Of a stretch of 64,000 nucleotides of DNA, positions 1 through 8,237 are shown one piece after another. Within the stretch, counting starts at the first letter, position 1; each line of letters opens with the position of its first letter. Location of the stretch: contig NZ_CP063164.1 in NCBI RefSeq assembly GCF_014931715.1, forward strand, positions 1,302,001-1,366,000. The letters run 5' to 3'. The notes under the pieces are model-generated. The model saw only the letters and a list, made by a program, of their open reading frames with translations, did not search any database and was not told the DNA's origin. The position numbers were made by a program, and so were the translations under genes. The stretch is from Sulfurovum indicum (GTDB lineage: Bacteria > Campylobacterota > Campylobacteria > Campylobacterales > Sulfurovaceae).

Positions 1-54
1 AAACTCATTGAAAGTGTCACCGCCTATCTGCAAGATCATCAGAGCGCCGCATGA
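1..54 (+). CDS. C-terminal end of a gene cut by the window edge
   Basis: Seventeen in-frame codons ending with TGA at 52-54. The stop overlaps the ATG of the following AbiEii-like gene in an ATGA arrangement, so the two are probably translationally coupled. AbiEii-type toxins are usually encoded just downstream of a DNA-binding antitoxin, so this may be the antitoxin end. The visible peptide is too short to confirm that. Confidence 0.55.
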   Translation, partial: KLIESVTAYLQDHQSAA

Positions 55-728
55 TCAATCCTCAGACCCAAACACTACTGGAGCGGTTTTCTCAAATCGA
101 TATGTTTGCCGAGCATCAAGCCATTTTGATGGGTGGTACGGCATTGGCATACCATTTGAAACATCGAGAAAGCTTCGATCTGGATATCTGCTTTCCATTC
201 GCAGAGAAACTGCCTTCCATGGATTTCTTGGAAACTTTTGAAGATGTTACCTCTTTGGAGTTTGACAGAGCTATTATCGATACCGCCATCAACGAAGGCG
301 GCGATATTCACGAGCTTATGCAACGGTACATTATCAACGGTGTCAAAGTCGATTTCGTGATCAATCCTTCCAGCAATATCTACGAGAGCAAAATACTCCA
401 AAACGACACAGGTACCCAGCTGGGAACATTGCGAATCGCTTCTGTAGAGAGCATTTTCAAGCTCAAAGTGCTTTTGCTACTCGATCGAAACAAAATCCGT
501 GATCTGTACGATGTAGTTTACATGTTCAAACATTGCAGATTTAGCGGGAAAGATTTACTACAAACAATCACACACTATCGCATCACCTACCGTCCGGAAC
601 ATATCATCGATCTGCTCAAAGCAAAAAAGGAAGATCCTTTTGATTTTGAGGGGATTGAGAATGGTGTGATGGATTTGAGAGAGTATGACAAATTAAAGAA
701 TGAGTTGTTAAATCTTATAGTGCGCTAA
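51..728 (+). CDS. AbiEii/AbiGii-type nucleotidyltransferase toxin
   Basis: A 225-residue protein with the AbiEii (DUF1814) nucleotidyltransferase signature near residues 28-47: the GGTALAYHLKHR stretch followed by an S-x-DLD-like metal-binding segment (SFDLDI). A second acidic strand (VDFVIN) lies near residue 100. Family members are cytoplasmic toxins of type IV toxin-antitoxin or abortive-infection systems that transfer nucleotides to tRNA acceptor ends. The length and ATGA coupling to the upstream gene fit a two-gene operon. Substrate and toxicity are inferred from the family. It may be unrelated to the hydrogenase cluster that follows. Confidence 0.75.
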   Translation: MINPQTQTLLERFSQIDMFAEHQAILMGGTALAYHLKHRESFDLDICFPFAEKLPSMDFLETFEDVTSLEFDRAIIDTAINEGGDIHELMQRYIINGVKVDFVINPSSNIYESKILQNDTGTQLGTLRIASVESIFKLKVLLLLDRNKIRDLYDVVYMFKHCRFSGKDLLQTITHYRITYRPEHIIDLLKAKKEDPFDFEGIENGVMDLREYDKLKNELLNLIVR

Positions 729-1061
729 AGGGATATGCCTACTTAACATAAGATATATTGTTAAGTTTTTAATAAAAATATCACAGCTCCGCCAATAGCT
801 ACAAAAAGTAGGTAATACATATCATATAACAAAGTAAAGTATATTGTATTTGTTTGCCTGATTTCCGTAATTGGTGCTTTTAGTATAAAAACCTAAATAT
901 CTACAGAAGGTATAGTATCAAAGCCCCTATTCTGTATAATCATGAACATACATTCGCTTCACAACAGCGACATATGCTTTAAGAAAATAGAAAAACGGAC
1001 ACCATTATGGCACTTTTAAAAAGATTTGTCTCCAAGGTGACCGGTATAAAGGGGTAAGAGA
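729..1061 (+). other. Intergenic region with promoter and possible 16-codon leader ORF
   Basis: This AT-rich gap holds a good -10 box (TATAAT, 935-940) and, 2 bp downstream, a degenerate TetR-type palindrome, both listed separately. A 16-codon frame at 1007-1057 (peptide MALLKRFVSKVTGIKG) ends 4 bp before the GTG of the next gene. It has no convincing ribosome binding site and may be chance or a leader. No RNA gene is visible. Confidence 0.4.
935..956 (+). promoter_or_regulatory. Promoter -10 with degenerate TetR-type operator
   Basis: TATAAT at 935-940 is followed at 943-956 by TGAACATACATTCG, which matches the local palindrome TGAAT-N4-ATTCA at 8 of 10 defined positions. The operator-after--10 layout is the same as at the group 4 hydrogenase operon (32014-32039), so this pair probably drives the thioesterase-protease genes. 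Because of the mismatches it is the weakest member of the set. Confidence 0.4.
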
Positions 1062-1439
1062 GTGAACATACGGGTCTATTATGAAGATACTGATGCCGGG
1101 GGTATTGTCTATCATACCAAATATATCAATTTCTGTGAACGTGCCAGAAGCGATATATTTTTCAACAACGGTATGATGCCCGGTATTGGAGAAAAAAGCG
1201 GTTTTGTTGTACGAAAGATCAATGCAGATTTTTTAGGTAGTGCAAAGCTGGGAGACCTGCTTACTGTAAAGAATACGTTACTGCAGCTCAAACGAAGCTC
1301 CGCCATCCTTCTTCAGGAGATCTACAGGGAGAAGGAAAAGCTCTTTGGCATGGAGATCGTTCTGGTTTATATGGAGAACGGAAGGGTTTCCCGCATCCCT
1401 GAGAAGTTCAGAACACTTTTTTCAACAACTGAAGAGTGA
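1062..1439 (+). CDS. ybgC: YbgC-like acyl-CoA thioesterase (hot-dog fold)
   Basis: A 125-residue single-domain 4HBT/YbgC protein. The N-terminal signature YYEDTDAGGIVYHTKY contains the catalytic Asp of the family, followed by the ERARSD segment. Such enzymes hydrolyse short or medium acyl-CoA thioesters in the cytoplasm and are often linked to the Tol-Pal envelope system. The start is GTG at 1062 after a purine-rich tract. Seven bases separate it from the hydrogenase protease gene downstream, so the two appear cotranscribed. No functional link to hydrogenases is known; co-location may only be operon sharing. Confidence 0.85.
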   Translation: MNIRVYYEDTDAGGIVYHTKYINFCERARSDIFFNNGMMPGIGEKSGFVVRKINADFLGSAKLGDLLTVKNTLLQLKRSSAILLQEIYREKEKLFGMEIVLVYMENGRVSRIPEKFRTLFSTTEE

Positions 1440-1446
1440 GTTGCCG

Positions 1447-1980
1447 ATGGTTATACTGGGTATTGGAAATGTTCTGCAAAAAGATGACGGCCTTGGGGTT
1501 TACGCTGCAAGCTACCTCCATGAAAACTATACTTTCTCTCCGGAAATCACCATTGTTAACGGTGGAGTCGAGGGTATCAACCTTCTCAATATCTTTATGG
1601 AAAATGACCATATTGTAATTCTTGACTCCATTGAACTTGATGATGCACCTGCATCCATCTATGCCATTCCGGCCCAGGAGCTTGGCGGGTACGGACTTAA
1701 CAGCGGCGGCGCACATGAAATAGGTGTCATACAGTGTCTGGATATGCTTGAGCTGCAAGAGCTCAGGATACCCAAAACCATGCTGATCGGTATCATCCCT
1801 CAGCACGTCACTTTTGACATAGCACTTAGTGATACTATTAAAGAGGCATTTGAAGATTATATTTCCGTTGTCTTGCAGTATCTGAAAAAAGCGGGCATAG
1901 AGGCAGTACCCAAAAGTGTACATACACCACTACAGGAGATCATTGACCGTGCCAACGATCCTTCCGGTGTTATGATTTGA
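1447..1980 (+). CDS. Hydrogenase maturation endopeptidase (HyaD/HupD family)
   Basis: A 177-residue protease of the HybD/HupD family, which removes the C-terminal peptide of a [NiFe] large subunit after nickel insertion. The N-terminal GIGNVLQKDDGLG motif supplies the first nickel ligand as Asp14, where Glu is usual. Asp59 (ILDS) and His89 (GGAHE) match the other two ligands. ATG 1447 follows the thioesterase stop and a GAAGAG tract; the longer frame upstream overlaps that gene and lacks family similarity. The last 11 bases overlap convergently with the DUF695 gene. It is not beside any large subunit. By elimination the fusion hydrogenase at 10134-14209 is a plausible client, since both hyd operons have their own protease. 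Confidence 0.85.
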   Translation: MVILGIGNVLQKDDGLGVYAASYLHENYTFSPEITIVNGGVEGINLLNIFMENDHIVILDSIELDDAPASIYAIPAQELGGYGLNSGGAHEIGVIQCLDMLELQELRIPKTMLIGIIPQHVTFDIALSDTIKEAFEDYISVVLQYLKKAGIEAVPKSVHTPLQEIIDRANDPSGVMI

Positions 1981-2722
1981 CGATACTGGTCTCCCAGCCG
2001 TCATAGCTGGCACCATGTGCCTCAAGCAGATCTATGAGGTAGAGTGTCAGTTCATCAATATCATGATAGAATGGTTTGTCAATACGGTAAAAACTCACCC
2101 CTTTTATTCCCTCTTCATTCTCTATTTCATTCTGTATTTTAAACCCTTCGCTCTCCAGTTTCTCAAGTAACACATTTCTGCTTTCACTGTTTTCCGTAAA
2201 AAAGAGTTTATGTTCTATTGCACGAGGAAGATGCAGGTTATCCTCTTTCGTACGCATCGCATCACACACTTTGTGGTTCTGGATGATCTGCCACTCTTTT
2301 GGTGTGGGATAAAGCAGTTTTTGGTAGTAGTTCCACTCACCGTCATCCTGAAAACCGCTGGATATCTCATAATGGGAAAACTCATCAAGCGCGAATTCCA
2401 GAAAATCCTGCCAGTTATAGGTGAACTGCAGATAGTAAAGGAAGGTTACATATCCGTCACTGATCACACGTCCCACATACTTCCCGATACGAAACTTGAT
2501 CAGTGATGCTTCAAGTTTGTCTTCTATATAGGAGAGCTCAGGCTCTTCGTTTTCTGAAAGCAGGCCGCGTTCATTTGGCTCTTTCAGCTTGACTTTGACA
2601 AAAGCGATCGTCGGATAGATATATTTTATCTCATCCATCTCCATAGAGATCCCGGCATTAAAAAGGATAGATGCCGGATTCCCCTCCAGATTTTTCATAT
2701 AAAGTTCCCAGTATTCTTGCAT
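1970..2722 (-). CDS. DUF695 / RraB-like protein at the end of the hyp operon
   Basis: A 250-residue acidic soluble protein. The N-terminal part (about 1-135) resembles DUF695, a domain rich in aromatic and acidic residues. The C-terminal part (about 155-250), with features such as FYRIDKPF and a terminal GASYDGWETSI, resembles RraB, the regulator of ribonuclease E. It lies 9 bp downstream of hypA on the same strand and is therefore probably the last gene of the hyp operon. No hydrogenase role is known. The RraB-like part suggests RNA-metabolism control, but that is inference. Confidence 0.6.
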   Translation of the reverse strand: MQEYWELYMKNLEGNPASILFNAGISMEMDEIKYIYPTIAFVKVKLKEPNERGLLSENEEPELSYIEDKLEASLIKFRIGKYVGRVISDGYVTFLYYLQFTYNWQDFLEFALDEFSHYEISSGFQDDGEWNYYQKLLYPTPKEWQIIQNHKVCDAMRTKEDNLHLPRAIEHKLFFTENSESRNVLLEKLESEGFKIQNEIENEEGIKGVSFYRIDKPFYHDIDELTLYLIDLLEAHGASYDGWETSIVKS

Positions 2723-2731
2723 ATCTTCTCC

Positions 2732-3073
2732 CTATTCCATTTCAAGGCTCATCAGGTACATATCTTCCCCGTCAAGCACCTTTACCGTCAAACTTTCACA
2801 CTTGGTACAGTAGTAGCGTACTTCATCCGTTTCAAAAACATGTCCGCATTCCCGACACTCCAGCTTCAGCTTCTGTTTATTGATCACAAACTCCGCACCT
2901 TCACACATCGTACCCTCTTTAAAGGTATCAAAAGCCACTTGCAGAAGATGGGTCTCAATACCGCTCATCATTCCGATCTTGCAGACCACTTTGGTCACTT
3001 TTTCTGCTTCATTCTGCACTGCTATCTCTTCACATTGGTTAAGCAGTGCCTGAACTACACTGTATTCATGCAT
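2732..3073 (-). CDS. hypA: HypA nickel chaperone (first copy)
   Basis: A 113-residue HypA/HybF protein. It starts MHEYS, whose Met-His N-terminus binds nickel. Zinc is bound by two CxxC motifs near residues 73-93 (CRECG and CTKC). HypA delivers nickel to the hydrogenase large subunit with HypB in the cytoplasm. It lies in the minus-strand hyp operon, 78 bp after hypX and 9 bp before the DUF695 gene. A second hypA (35375-35716) sits in the group 4 hydrogenase operon, so the two may serve different clients. Confidence 0.95.
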   Translation of the reverse strand: MHEYSVVQALLNQCEEIAVQNEAEKVTKVVCKIGMMSGIETHLLQVAFDTFKEGTMCEGAEFVINKQKLKLECRECGHVFETDEVRYYCTKCESLTVKVLDGEDMYLMSLEME

Positions 3074-3130
3074 GTTGTATTATCCTTTGTCTTATTTTCT
3101 GTTCTATATGATGATCTGTTTTCTTCGCAT

Positions 3131-3145
3131 GCAATGCATACATTC
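3131..3145. repeat. Intergenic mini-repeat copy (GCAATGCATACAT)
   Basis: GCAATGCATACATTC lies in the gap between hypX and hypA. A near copy occurs between hypE and hypD (5843-5855) and a variant after hypF (18614-18626). The other two sit in a hairpin followed by TTCACTCTT-like repeats; this copy lacks the full hairpin. Confidence 0.4.
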
Positions 3146-3151
3146 AACACC

Positions 3152-4786
3152 TCACCCCTGCTTTCCCGCTTGCAAACGCTTCGGTGTCTGCACCGGGCAT
3201 ACTTTGTAGACAAACTCCCGCCTGAGAGAATGAAATACACTCTCTTCCTCCCAAAACTCCGGGTACATCACCTCAATTTCACGCTCTTTACATGCCTCTA
3301 TTTCTTCTCTATGCACTTCAAGATACTCCTGTTTCTCCCAGAGAAAATCATCATCTATTTTACTTTTTGCATAGCCATGCAGTGCCTCTTCATAACCTTC
3401 ATCTTCAAACACAGCATCCACCATGCCTATCTCCTTTGCATGTACCACAGAGATCGGCAGACAAGCATCCAGAAGCTGCTGTGCCGTACACTCTCCTACA
3501 CGTTTTGGCAAAGTATAGGTATGGTACTCGCTGCCTGTCAGCCCCAGAGTCTTATAGTGTGGATTCAGTACCACCCCCTTCCGTCCGGCTACATAGTCAC
3601 AGGCGAGACCGAGAAAAACACCACCGGCACCGGCATTACTTCCAAATGATGCAATAGTCACCACCTCGTCAGCAAAGAGAATGGATCGTATCAGATCATT
3701 CATTGCATTGATATTCGCCCAGCCGTCCTCTCCCTGTTTTTGACTGTCCTCAAGGATATTGAGGTGGATACCATTGCTGAAAAAATCCTGCCCTCCCATC
3801 AGTACCAGTACATCACACTCCTCTTTGAGATACTCCACCGCATACTTGAGCCTGATACACTGTGCGGTACTCATCGCACCGTTATGAAAGTTAAAGTGCA
3901 GGTATGCCACATTATCCCGTTTTGTCATGCCAAGCTCATAAAAAGTTTCGTAACTCCGGTCAAAGATCAGCGGCAAACGCTCCTCTTTAACCCCTTTAAG
4001 ACGCTCTTTGAGCACATAGGTGGCAGGCAGTTTGAATCTGCCGGGTTCTTTAAGATGACTGATCCATACAGCACCGTCACATGTCCCCAGGCAGATCGCC
4101 CCGTCACGTTTTGCCAGTATCTCTTTGGGGGCACCCCGAAACTTCTCTTCTCTCCATGCTCCATACAGATAACACGGTACTCCCAGTATCTCATCAAGTA
4201 CCCCTGGATGAGAGTCGGAAAGATGTATCTTCTCAATGATGGTCCGGGTATTGTCTTTCTCCCAATCAATAGCTCGTTTGGCTTGTGTAAACTGTTCATG
4301 GATAGGGTTGGGTATCTGCAGTTCACATCTACCCCCATTCCAGTTTTCAAAGAACTTCTCCAGAGCCGAAAGCGCAGCTTTCACTACCTCCTGACGGTAC
4401 AAAGAAGCCTTGTATGTATCCCGTACCTGAAAATGCTGCTGAGCATAGATATCTCCGCCGTCATACACCTCATTGGCCCTGAGTATCACCACTCCCCACT
4501 CTTTGGTATGGCTCTGCAATGCATACTCCAAAGCATTCGGACCTCTGTCACCTTTGGGACCTGGGTGGAAAATAAAGGTTGGGTAGTTCTCATAAATACT
4601 TGGCGGCAGATAACGTTTAAGAAAGGGGCACAAGATCAGATCAGGCCCGAATGCCTTTATCTCTTCAAGCATCTGTGGCTCATTGAGAGCATACGCTACG
4701 ATTACGGTCTCGCCCTTGTCTGTGAGTCTTGTATAGATCGCCTGGGTCAGCGAATTAAAGCCCGTAACAAGGAGGAGTATTTTCAT
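3152..4786 (-). CDS. hypX: HypX/HoxX, CO-ligand-forming hydrogenase maturation factor
   Basis: A 544-residue two-domain protein. The N-terminal half resembles formyltransferases that use formyl-tetrahydrofolate, with the HypX signature HPGPKGDRGP near residues 90-100. The C-terminal half (about 285-500) is an enoyl-CoA hydratase/isomerase fold with GGQDFFSNGIHLN and GSNAGAGGVFLGLACD. Studied HypX proteins make the CO ligand of the NiFe site from formyl-THF, which helps maturation in air. It lies between hypE (9-bp gap) and hypA in the hyp operon. Its presence suggests that some hydrogenases here are matured under microaerobic conditions. A long open frame on the opposite strand is an antisense shadow. 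Confidence 0.92.
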   Translation of the reverse strand: MKILLLVTGFNSLTQAIYTRLTDKGETVIVAYALNEPQMLEEIKAFGPDLILCPFLKRYLPPSIYENYPTFIFHPGPKGDRGPNALEYALQSHTKEWGVVILRANEVYDGGDIYAQQHFQVRDTYKASLYRQEVVKAALSALEKFFENWNGGRCELQIPNPIHEQFTQAKRAIDWEKDNTRTIIEKIHLSDSHPGVLDEILGVPCYLYGAWREEKFRGAPKEILAKRDGAICLGTCDGAVWISHLKEPGRFKLPATYVLKERLKGVKEERLPLIFDRSYETFYELGMTKRDNVAYLHFNFHNGAMSTAQCIRLKYAVEYLKEECDVLVLMGGQDFFSNGIHLNILEDSQKQGEDGWANINAMNDLIRSILFADEVVTIASFGSNAGAGGVFLGLACDYVAGRKGVVLNPHYKTLGLTGSEYHTYTLPKRVGECTAQQLLDACLPISVVHAKEIGMVDAVFEDEGYEEALHGYAKSKIDDDFLWEKQEYLEVHREEIEACKEREIEVMYPEFWEEESVFHSLRREFVYKVCPVQTPKRLQAGKQG

Positions 4787-4795
4787 CTTGCTCTC

Positions 4796-5788
4796 TTAAC
4801 AGATTCTCGGCAGCAATTCACCGGTAGGCAGATCCAGAAAACGTTTCGTTCCCCAGGAAGAGTTGAGGATAACTTTGCCGTCATGCTGGCGTGTTACCGT
4901 ACCGATGATCTGAGCATTTTCATTATTGTGTTTCAGTACTTTCAACGCTTTTGCTTCATCCTCTTTGTTCACCGTCAACACAAATGTTCCCTCATTGGCA
5001 AGATTGACCGCTTCAAACCCCAGCATTTCACAGATACCCCTTACCTCTTCGGCAACAGGAATCTTCTCCTCATCTATCTCAATGCAGACTTCACTTCCTT
5101 TTGCCCACTCATTGAGCACTGCGGCTACACCACCTCGTGTAGCATCACGCATTGCAACAATCCTGATACCCGCATCCATCAACGCTTTTACCTGTGGATA
5201 GAGTGAAGCACAATCGGTTTGCAGGCTGCTCTCAAGCATGATCCCCTCTCTTGCTGCAAAGATCGTTGCACCATGTGCTCCTACATCACGGCTGATCAGA
5301 ATACTCATCCCCTCTTGCAGATTGGAAGAGGAGATACCGGTATGCTCTATCTCACCTATTCCTGTCGTATTGATGAAAAGTTTGTCCACACTCCCTTTGG
5401 GTACGACTTTGGTATCACCGCTCACTACCATCGCACCATTTATCTCCAGCTCTTTTTTCATAGAGCGTACGATCTTCTCAAGTTCACGGGTGGAGAAACC
5501 CTCTTCTATAATAACTGAACAGGTCAGATATTTTGGCTTGGCGCCCATCATCGCAAGATCGTTACAGGTACCGCAAACTGCCAGTTTGCCAATATCCCCT
5601 CCCGGAAAAAAGAGTGGAGAGACAGTAAAAGAGTCAGTAGTAAATGCCAACTCGCCATTATGTATCACTGCGGCATCTTCACTTTTGGACAGGATCTCGT
5701 TTTCAAAGTGTTTGTAGAAAATCTTCTTTATAAGTTCATTATTCTCTTCACCACCGTTACCGTGGGCTATGGTGATTGTTTTGTTCAT
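4796..5788 (-). CDS. hypE: HypE, carbamoyl dehydratase of cyanide-ligand synthesis
   Basis: A 330-residue HypE. It begins with the AHGNGG segment, has the AIR-synthase/PurM-like ATP-binding fold (GGDIGKLAVCGTCNDLAMMGA), and ends PRIC, whose C-terminal Cys carries the thiocarbamate that is dehydrated to thiocyanate. It partners with HypF, which loads the carbamoyl group, and with HypC-HypD, which receive the CN. Length is normal for the family. It lies between hypD, 100 bp upstream in transcription, and hypX. Confidence 0.96.
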   Translation of the reverse strand: MNKTITIAHGNGGEENNELIKKIFYKHFENEILSKSEDAAVIHNGELAFTTDSFTVSPLFFPGGDIGKLAVCGTCNDLAMMGAKPKYLTCSVIIEEGFSTRELEKIVRSMKKELEINGAMVVSGDTKVVPKGSVDKLFINTTGIGEIEHTGISSSNLQEGMSILISRDVGAHGATIFAAREGIMLESSLQTDCASLYPQVKALMDAGIRIVAMRDATRGGVAAVLNEWAKGSEVCIEIDEEKIPVAEEVRGICEMLGFEAVNLANEGTFVLTVNKEDEAKALKVLKHNNENAQIIGTVTRQHDGKVILNSSWGTKRFLDLPTGELLPRIC

Positions 5789-5836
5789 TCTCTCTCCTTG
5801 GTGTGTTGTTACACACCCTTGTATTCATAAAAGCAT

Positions 5837-5890
5837 TGCATTGCAATGCATACATAAACTATTCACTATTCACTCTTAATTCTTCACTTC
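5837..5890. repeat. Composite intergenic repeat between hypE and hypD
   Basis: It starts with a 14-bp perfect palindrome, TGCATTGCAATGCA (5837-5850). This is followed by ACTATTCACTATTCACTCTT-like direct repeats (5858-5888) and then by CACTTC-AC-GAAGTG around the end of hypD. The hairpin plus TTCACTCTT layout recurs after hypF (18602-18655), and a relative lies inside hypF. This suggests a dispersed mini-repeat. Confidence 0.5.
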
Positions 5891-7040
5891 ACGAAGTGAT
5901 CAGGTTTCCATATTTGTAATACGCCGCACAAGCCCCTTCACTGCTTACCATACAGGAACCGATCGGTGTTGTAGGCTTACACGCCGTACCGAAGATCGTA
6001 CATTCAGGCGGCTTTGCCATCCCTCTTAGTATATCTCCGCAGATACATAACTTATGGTCCTCTATCTCTGCAATAGGCAACACATCTCTGTAGATCACTT
6101 CTGCATCATATTTGGCATAGCCATCTTTTAGTTTCAATCCGCTCTCGGGAACATTTCCCAGTCCTCTCCATCTGAAGAGATCGACCTTGTCAAAGTAGGT
6201 CTCAATAAGTTTTTGTGCATTGAGGTTACCCTCATAGGTCACCACTCTTTTATACTGTATTTCAAGCTCACATCGTTTTTCAACAAACTGCTTAACGATC
6301 ATACTGATACCTTCCATCACATCCACCGGCTCAAATCCGCTGACCACTACAGGCCTTCCGTAATCTTTGGGAAACTTTTCATAAATCTTGCTTCCGGCAA
6401 TGACACTTACATGGCTGGGGCCCAAAAATGCATCGATCTTGTTATTGTAGCTGTCCACATGGATATCACGGCTGTCAATCAGCTCAACCATCACTTCCGG
6501 TACAGTGACATGATTAATGTGAAACAAGATATTGGTGATATTCTGCTTGATCACCTGGTCAAGCAGCACGGCTGTCATCGGTGTGGTTGTCTCAAATCCG
6601 ATCGCAAAGAAGATCACCTTCTTCTCCGGGTTCTCCTGTGCGATCTTGATACACTCCATCGGAGAGTAGACAAAACGTACATCCGCTCCTTTGGCTCTGG
6701 CATCCTGCAGACTGCCGTTAGAGCCCGGTACCTTGATCATGTCTCCGAGTGTTACCAAAATCACATCCGGCTGCATTGCCAGGACATAGGCATGATCTAT
6801 ACGCTCTTTGGGCATAATACACACAGGGCATCCCGGCCCATGGATAAAATTGACATTCTCAGGCATCATCTGGGGAATACCGAACTTCATAATGCTGTGT
6901 GTATGCCCTCCGCACACCTCCATGATGTTAATAGGACGCTCTAGCTTTGCCGCATCTTCAGCAATGATCCTGGCATAAGCCTGAAGCGTCTTTCCGTCAC
7001 GAAAGTCATCATACAGATTGTTAAGTTCAAGCCCTGCCAT
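5889..7040 (-). CDS. hypD: HypD, Fe(CN)2CO assembly scaffold
   Basis: A 383-residue HypD, an iron-sulfur protein that with HypC assembles the Fe(CN)2CO unit. Visible family motifs are CGGHTHSI near residue 40, GPGCPVCI near 70, the segment GFETTTP and C-terminal Cys clusters (CICGDILRG, FGTACKP). ATG 7040 (MAGLELNN) is preferred. The longer frame upstream encodes an unrelated stretch lying in another frame of hypC. With this start it overlaps hypC by 14 bp, which suggests translational coupling. Confidence 0.95.
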   Translation of the reverse strand: MAGLELNNLYDDFRDGKTLQAYARIIAEDAAKLERPINIMEVCGGHTHSIMKFGIPQMMPENVNFIHGPGCPVCIMPKERIDHAYVLAMQPDVILVTLGDMIKVPGSNGSLQDARAKGADVRFVYSPMECIKIAQENPEKKVIFFAIGFETTTPMTAVLLDQVIKQNITNILFHINHVTVPEVMVELIDSRDIHVDSYNNKIDAFLGPSHVSVIAGSKIYEKFPKDYGRPVVVSGFEPVDVMEGISMIVKQFVEKRCELEIQYKRVVTYEGNLNAQKLIETYFDKVDLFRWRGLGNVPESGLKLKDGYAKYDAEVIYRDVLPIAEIEDHKLCICGDILRGMAKPPECTIFGTACKPTTPIGSCMVSSEGACAAYYKYGNLITS

Positions 7041-7353
7041 CTGTTTCAAGCTCCTCGGCATACTGCTCACCCCGTGCCGGACATTCATCATCTTCAAGGA
7101 TCGCCCGTTTACGCTCCTCTTCATCCATAAGTTCCAGTATCTCTTTGTAGGTAGCAATGGAGGCAAGTGCCTCCTCCTCATCGATCTTGTTCATAACAAA
7201 ACCGATATGCAGCAATACATAGTCACCTACTTTGACCTCATCATCGGCCATCATCATAAGATTCGCGTCCCGCTGTACACCCATTGTATCAACTGTACAC
7301 ATTGTTTTGTCTTCATTGATCTTGACTACTTTACTTGGGATAGATAAGCACAC
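7027..7353 (-). CDS. hypC: HypC, chaperone of Fe(CN)2CO transfer
   Basis: A 108-residue HypC/HupF/HybG protein. The essential N-terminal Cys requires a start directly before CLSIPSK. A GTG at 7353 gives this and is preceded by AAAAGGAG at good spacing. The upstream in-frame extension would bury the catalytic Cys and is rejected. The protein binds HypD and the large-subunit precursor. Its tail (about 80-108) is charged and longer than in short HypC forms. It overlaps hypD and lies 83 bp after hypB. It is the only hypC-type gene in the window, so one chaperone may serve several hydrogenases. Confidence 0.94.
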   Translation of the reverse strand: MCLSIPSKVVKINEDKTMCTVDTMGVQRDANLMMMADDEVKVGDYVLLHIGFVMNKIDEEEALASIATYKEILELMDEEERKRAILEDDECPARGEQYAEELETDGRA

Positions 7354-7436
7354 TTTTTCTCCTTTTGATCGAAAAGCTAAGAACAATTATTCTTCGTTTT
7401 TAACTTTTCAGTTTTTAATTTTTAATTGAGAAAATG

Positions 7437-8225
7437 CTACCGCATTTTTCTTTTGAACTCGATCCACTCCGCCACTGCCTTGACCGAACCGATATCATTG
7501 ATGTTCACTTCCAGAATATCAACATTTGGCTTGATACGTCTTGCCTCTTTTTTCTCCGCTTCAATATCATACTTGAAATGCGGCAGCAAGTCGGTTTTGG
7601 TAATAAGCACCAGGTCCGCCTGGCGGAACATCACCGGATACTTGGCGATCTTATCCTCACCTTCAGGAATGGAAACAAGTACGATATTCAGGTGGGTTCC
7701 TACATCATAACTGGCAGGACAGACAAGGTTTCCGACATTCTCTACAAAGAGTACATCCACCTCATCCAAAGGAATATGGTGCAATCCTTTATGCACCATA
7801 AAGGCATCGAGATGACACGCAGAGCCTGTCTGTATCTGTTCGGCAATGATCCCCTTGGCCTTAAGTCTGTCTGCATCTCTGTTCGTCTCCAGGTCACCTT
7901 CAACCACACCGAACTTGAACGGTGCCACATCTGCAAGATACTCCAGCAATGTTGTTTTACCGCTGCCGGGGCTGCTCATCAGATTGATACCCAGCACCCC
8001 TGCTTTTTCCAGGTGTGCACGGTTATGTTCAGCCTCATGGTCATTCTTGTCCAGTATCTTCTGAATCATTGAGATGGTCTTGGCATCATTAAGCTGAGGA
8101 TTATGGTGCAAATGTTCATGCGCCTTTTGGTGTTCTCCGCTCTGGTCATGAGTATGATCCTCTCCATGGCTATGGCTATGCGCCATTGCACTCTCTGTAA
8201 TACTACATCCGCAGTCTGTACACAT
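7437..8225 (-). CDS. hypB: HypB, nickel-binding GTPase
   Basis: A 262-residue SIMIBI-class GTPase. It opens with MCTDCGC, a high-affinity nickel site, followed by a His-rich stretch (about residues 16-42, with many HSH, HEH and HH pairs). The Walker A loop is GSPGSGKTT near residue 83, and the metal-binding Cys/His of the G domain is in GSACHLD. HypB hydrolyses GTP to drive nickel transfer from HypA. The His-rich tract suggests added nickel storage. It lies 12 bp after the nickel transporter gene, fitting one nickel-supply unit. Confidence 0.96.
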   Translation of the reverse strand: MCTDCGCSITESAMAHSHSHGEDHTHDQSGEHQKAHEHLHHNPQLNDAKTISMIQKILDKNDHEAEHNRAHLEKAGVLGINLMSSPGSGKTTLLEYLADVAPFKFGVVEGDLETNRDADRLKAKGIIAEQIQTGSACHLDAFMVHKGLHHIPLDEVDVLFVENVGNLVCPASYDVGTHLNIVLVSIPEGEDKIAKYPVMFRQADLVLITKTDLLPHFKYDIEAEKKEARRIKPNVDILEVNINDIGSVKAVAEWIEFKRKMR

Positions 8226-8237
8226 TCTATTTTCTCC

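Noticed and set aside
2717-3649. A 310-codon plus-strand frame
   Set aside because: It covers hypA and the end of hypX in reverse; composition rich in His, Phe and Cys is typical of a shadow frame.
3740-5206. A 488-codon open frame on the plus strand
   Set aside because: It is antisense to hypX and hypE, both of which have clear conserved motifs, and its own sequence resembles no protein family.
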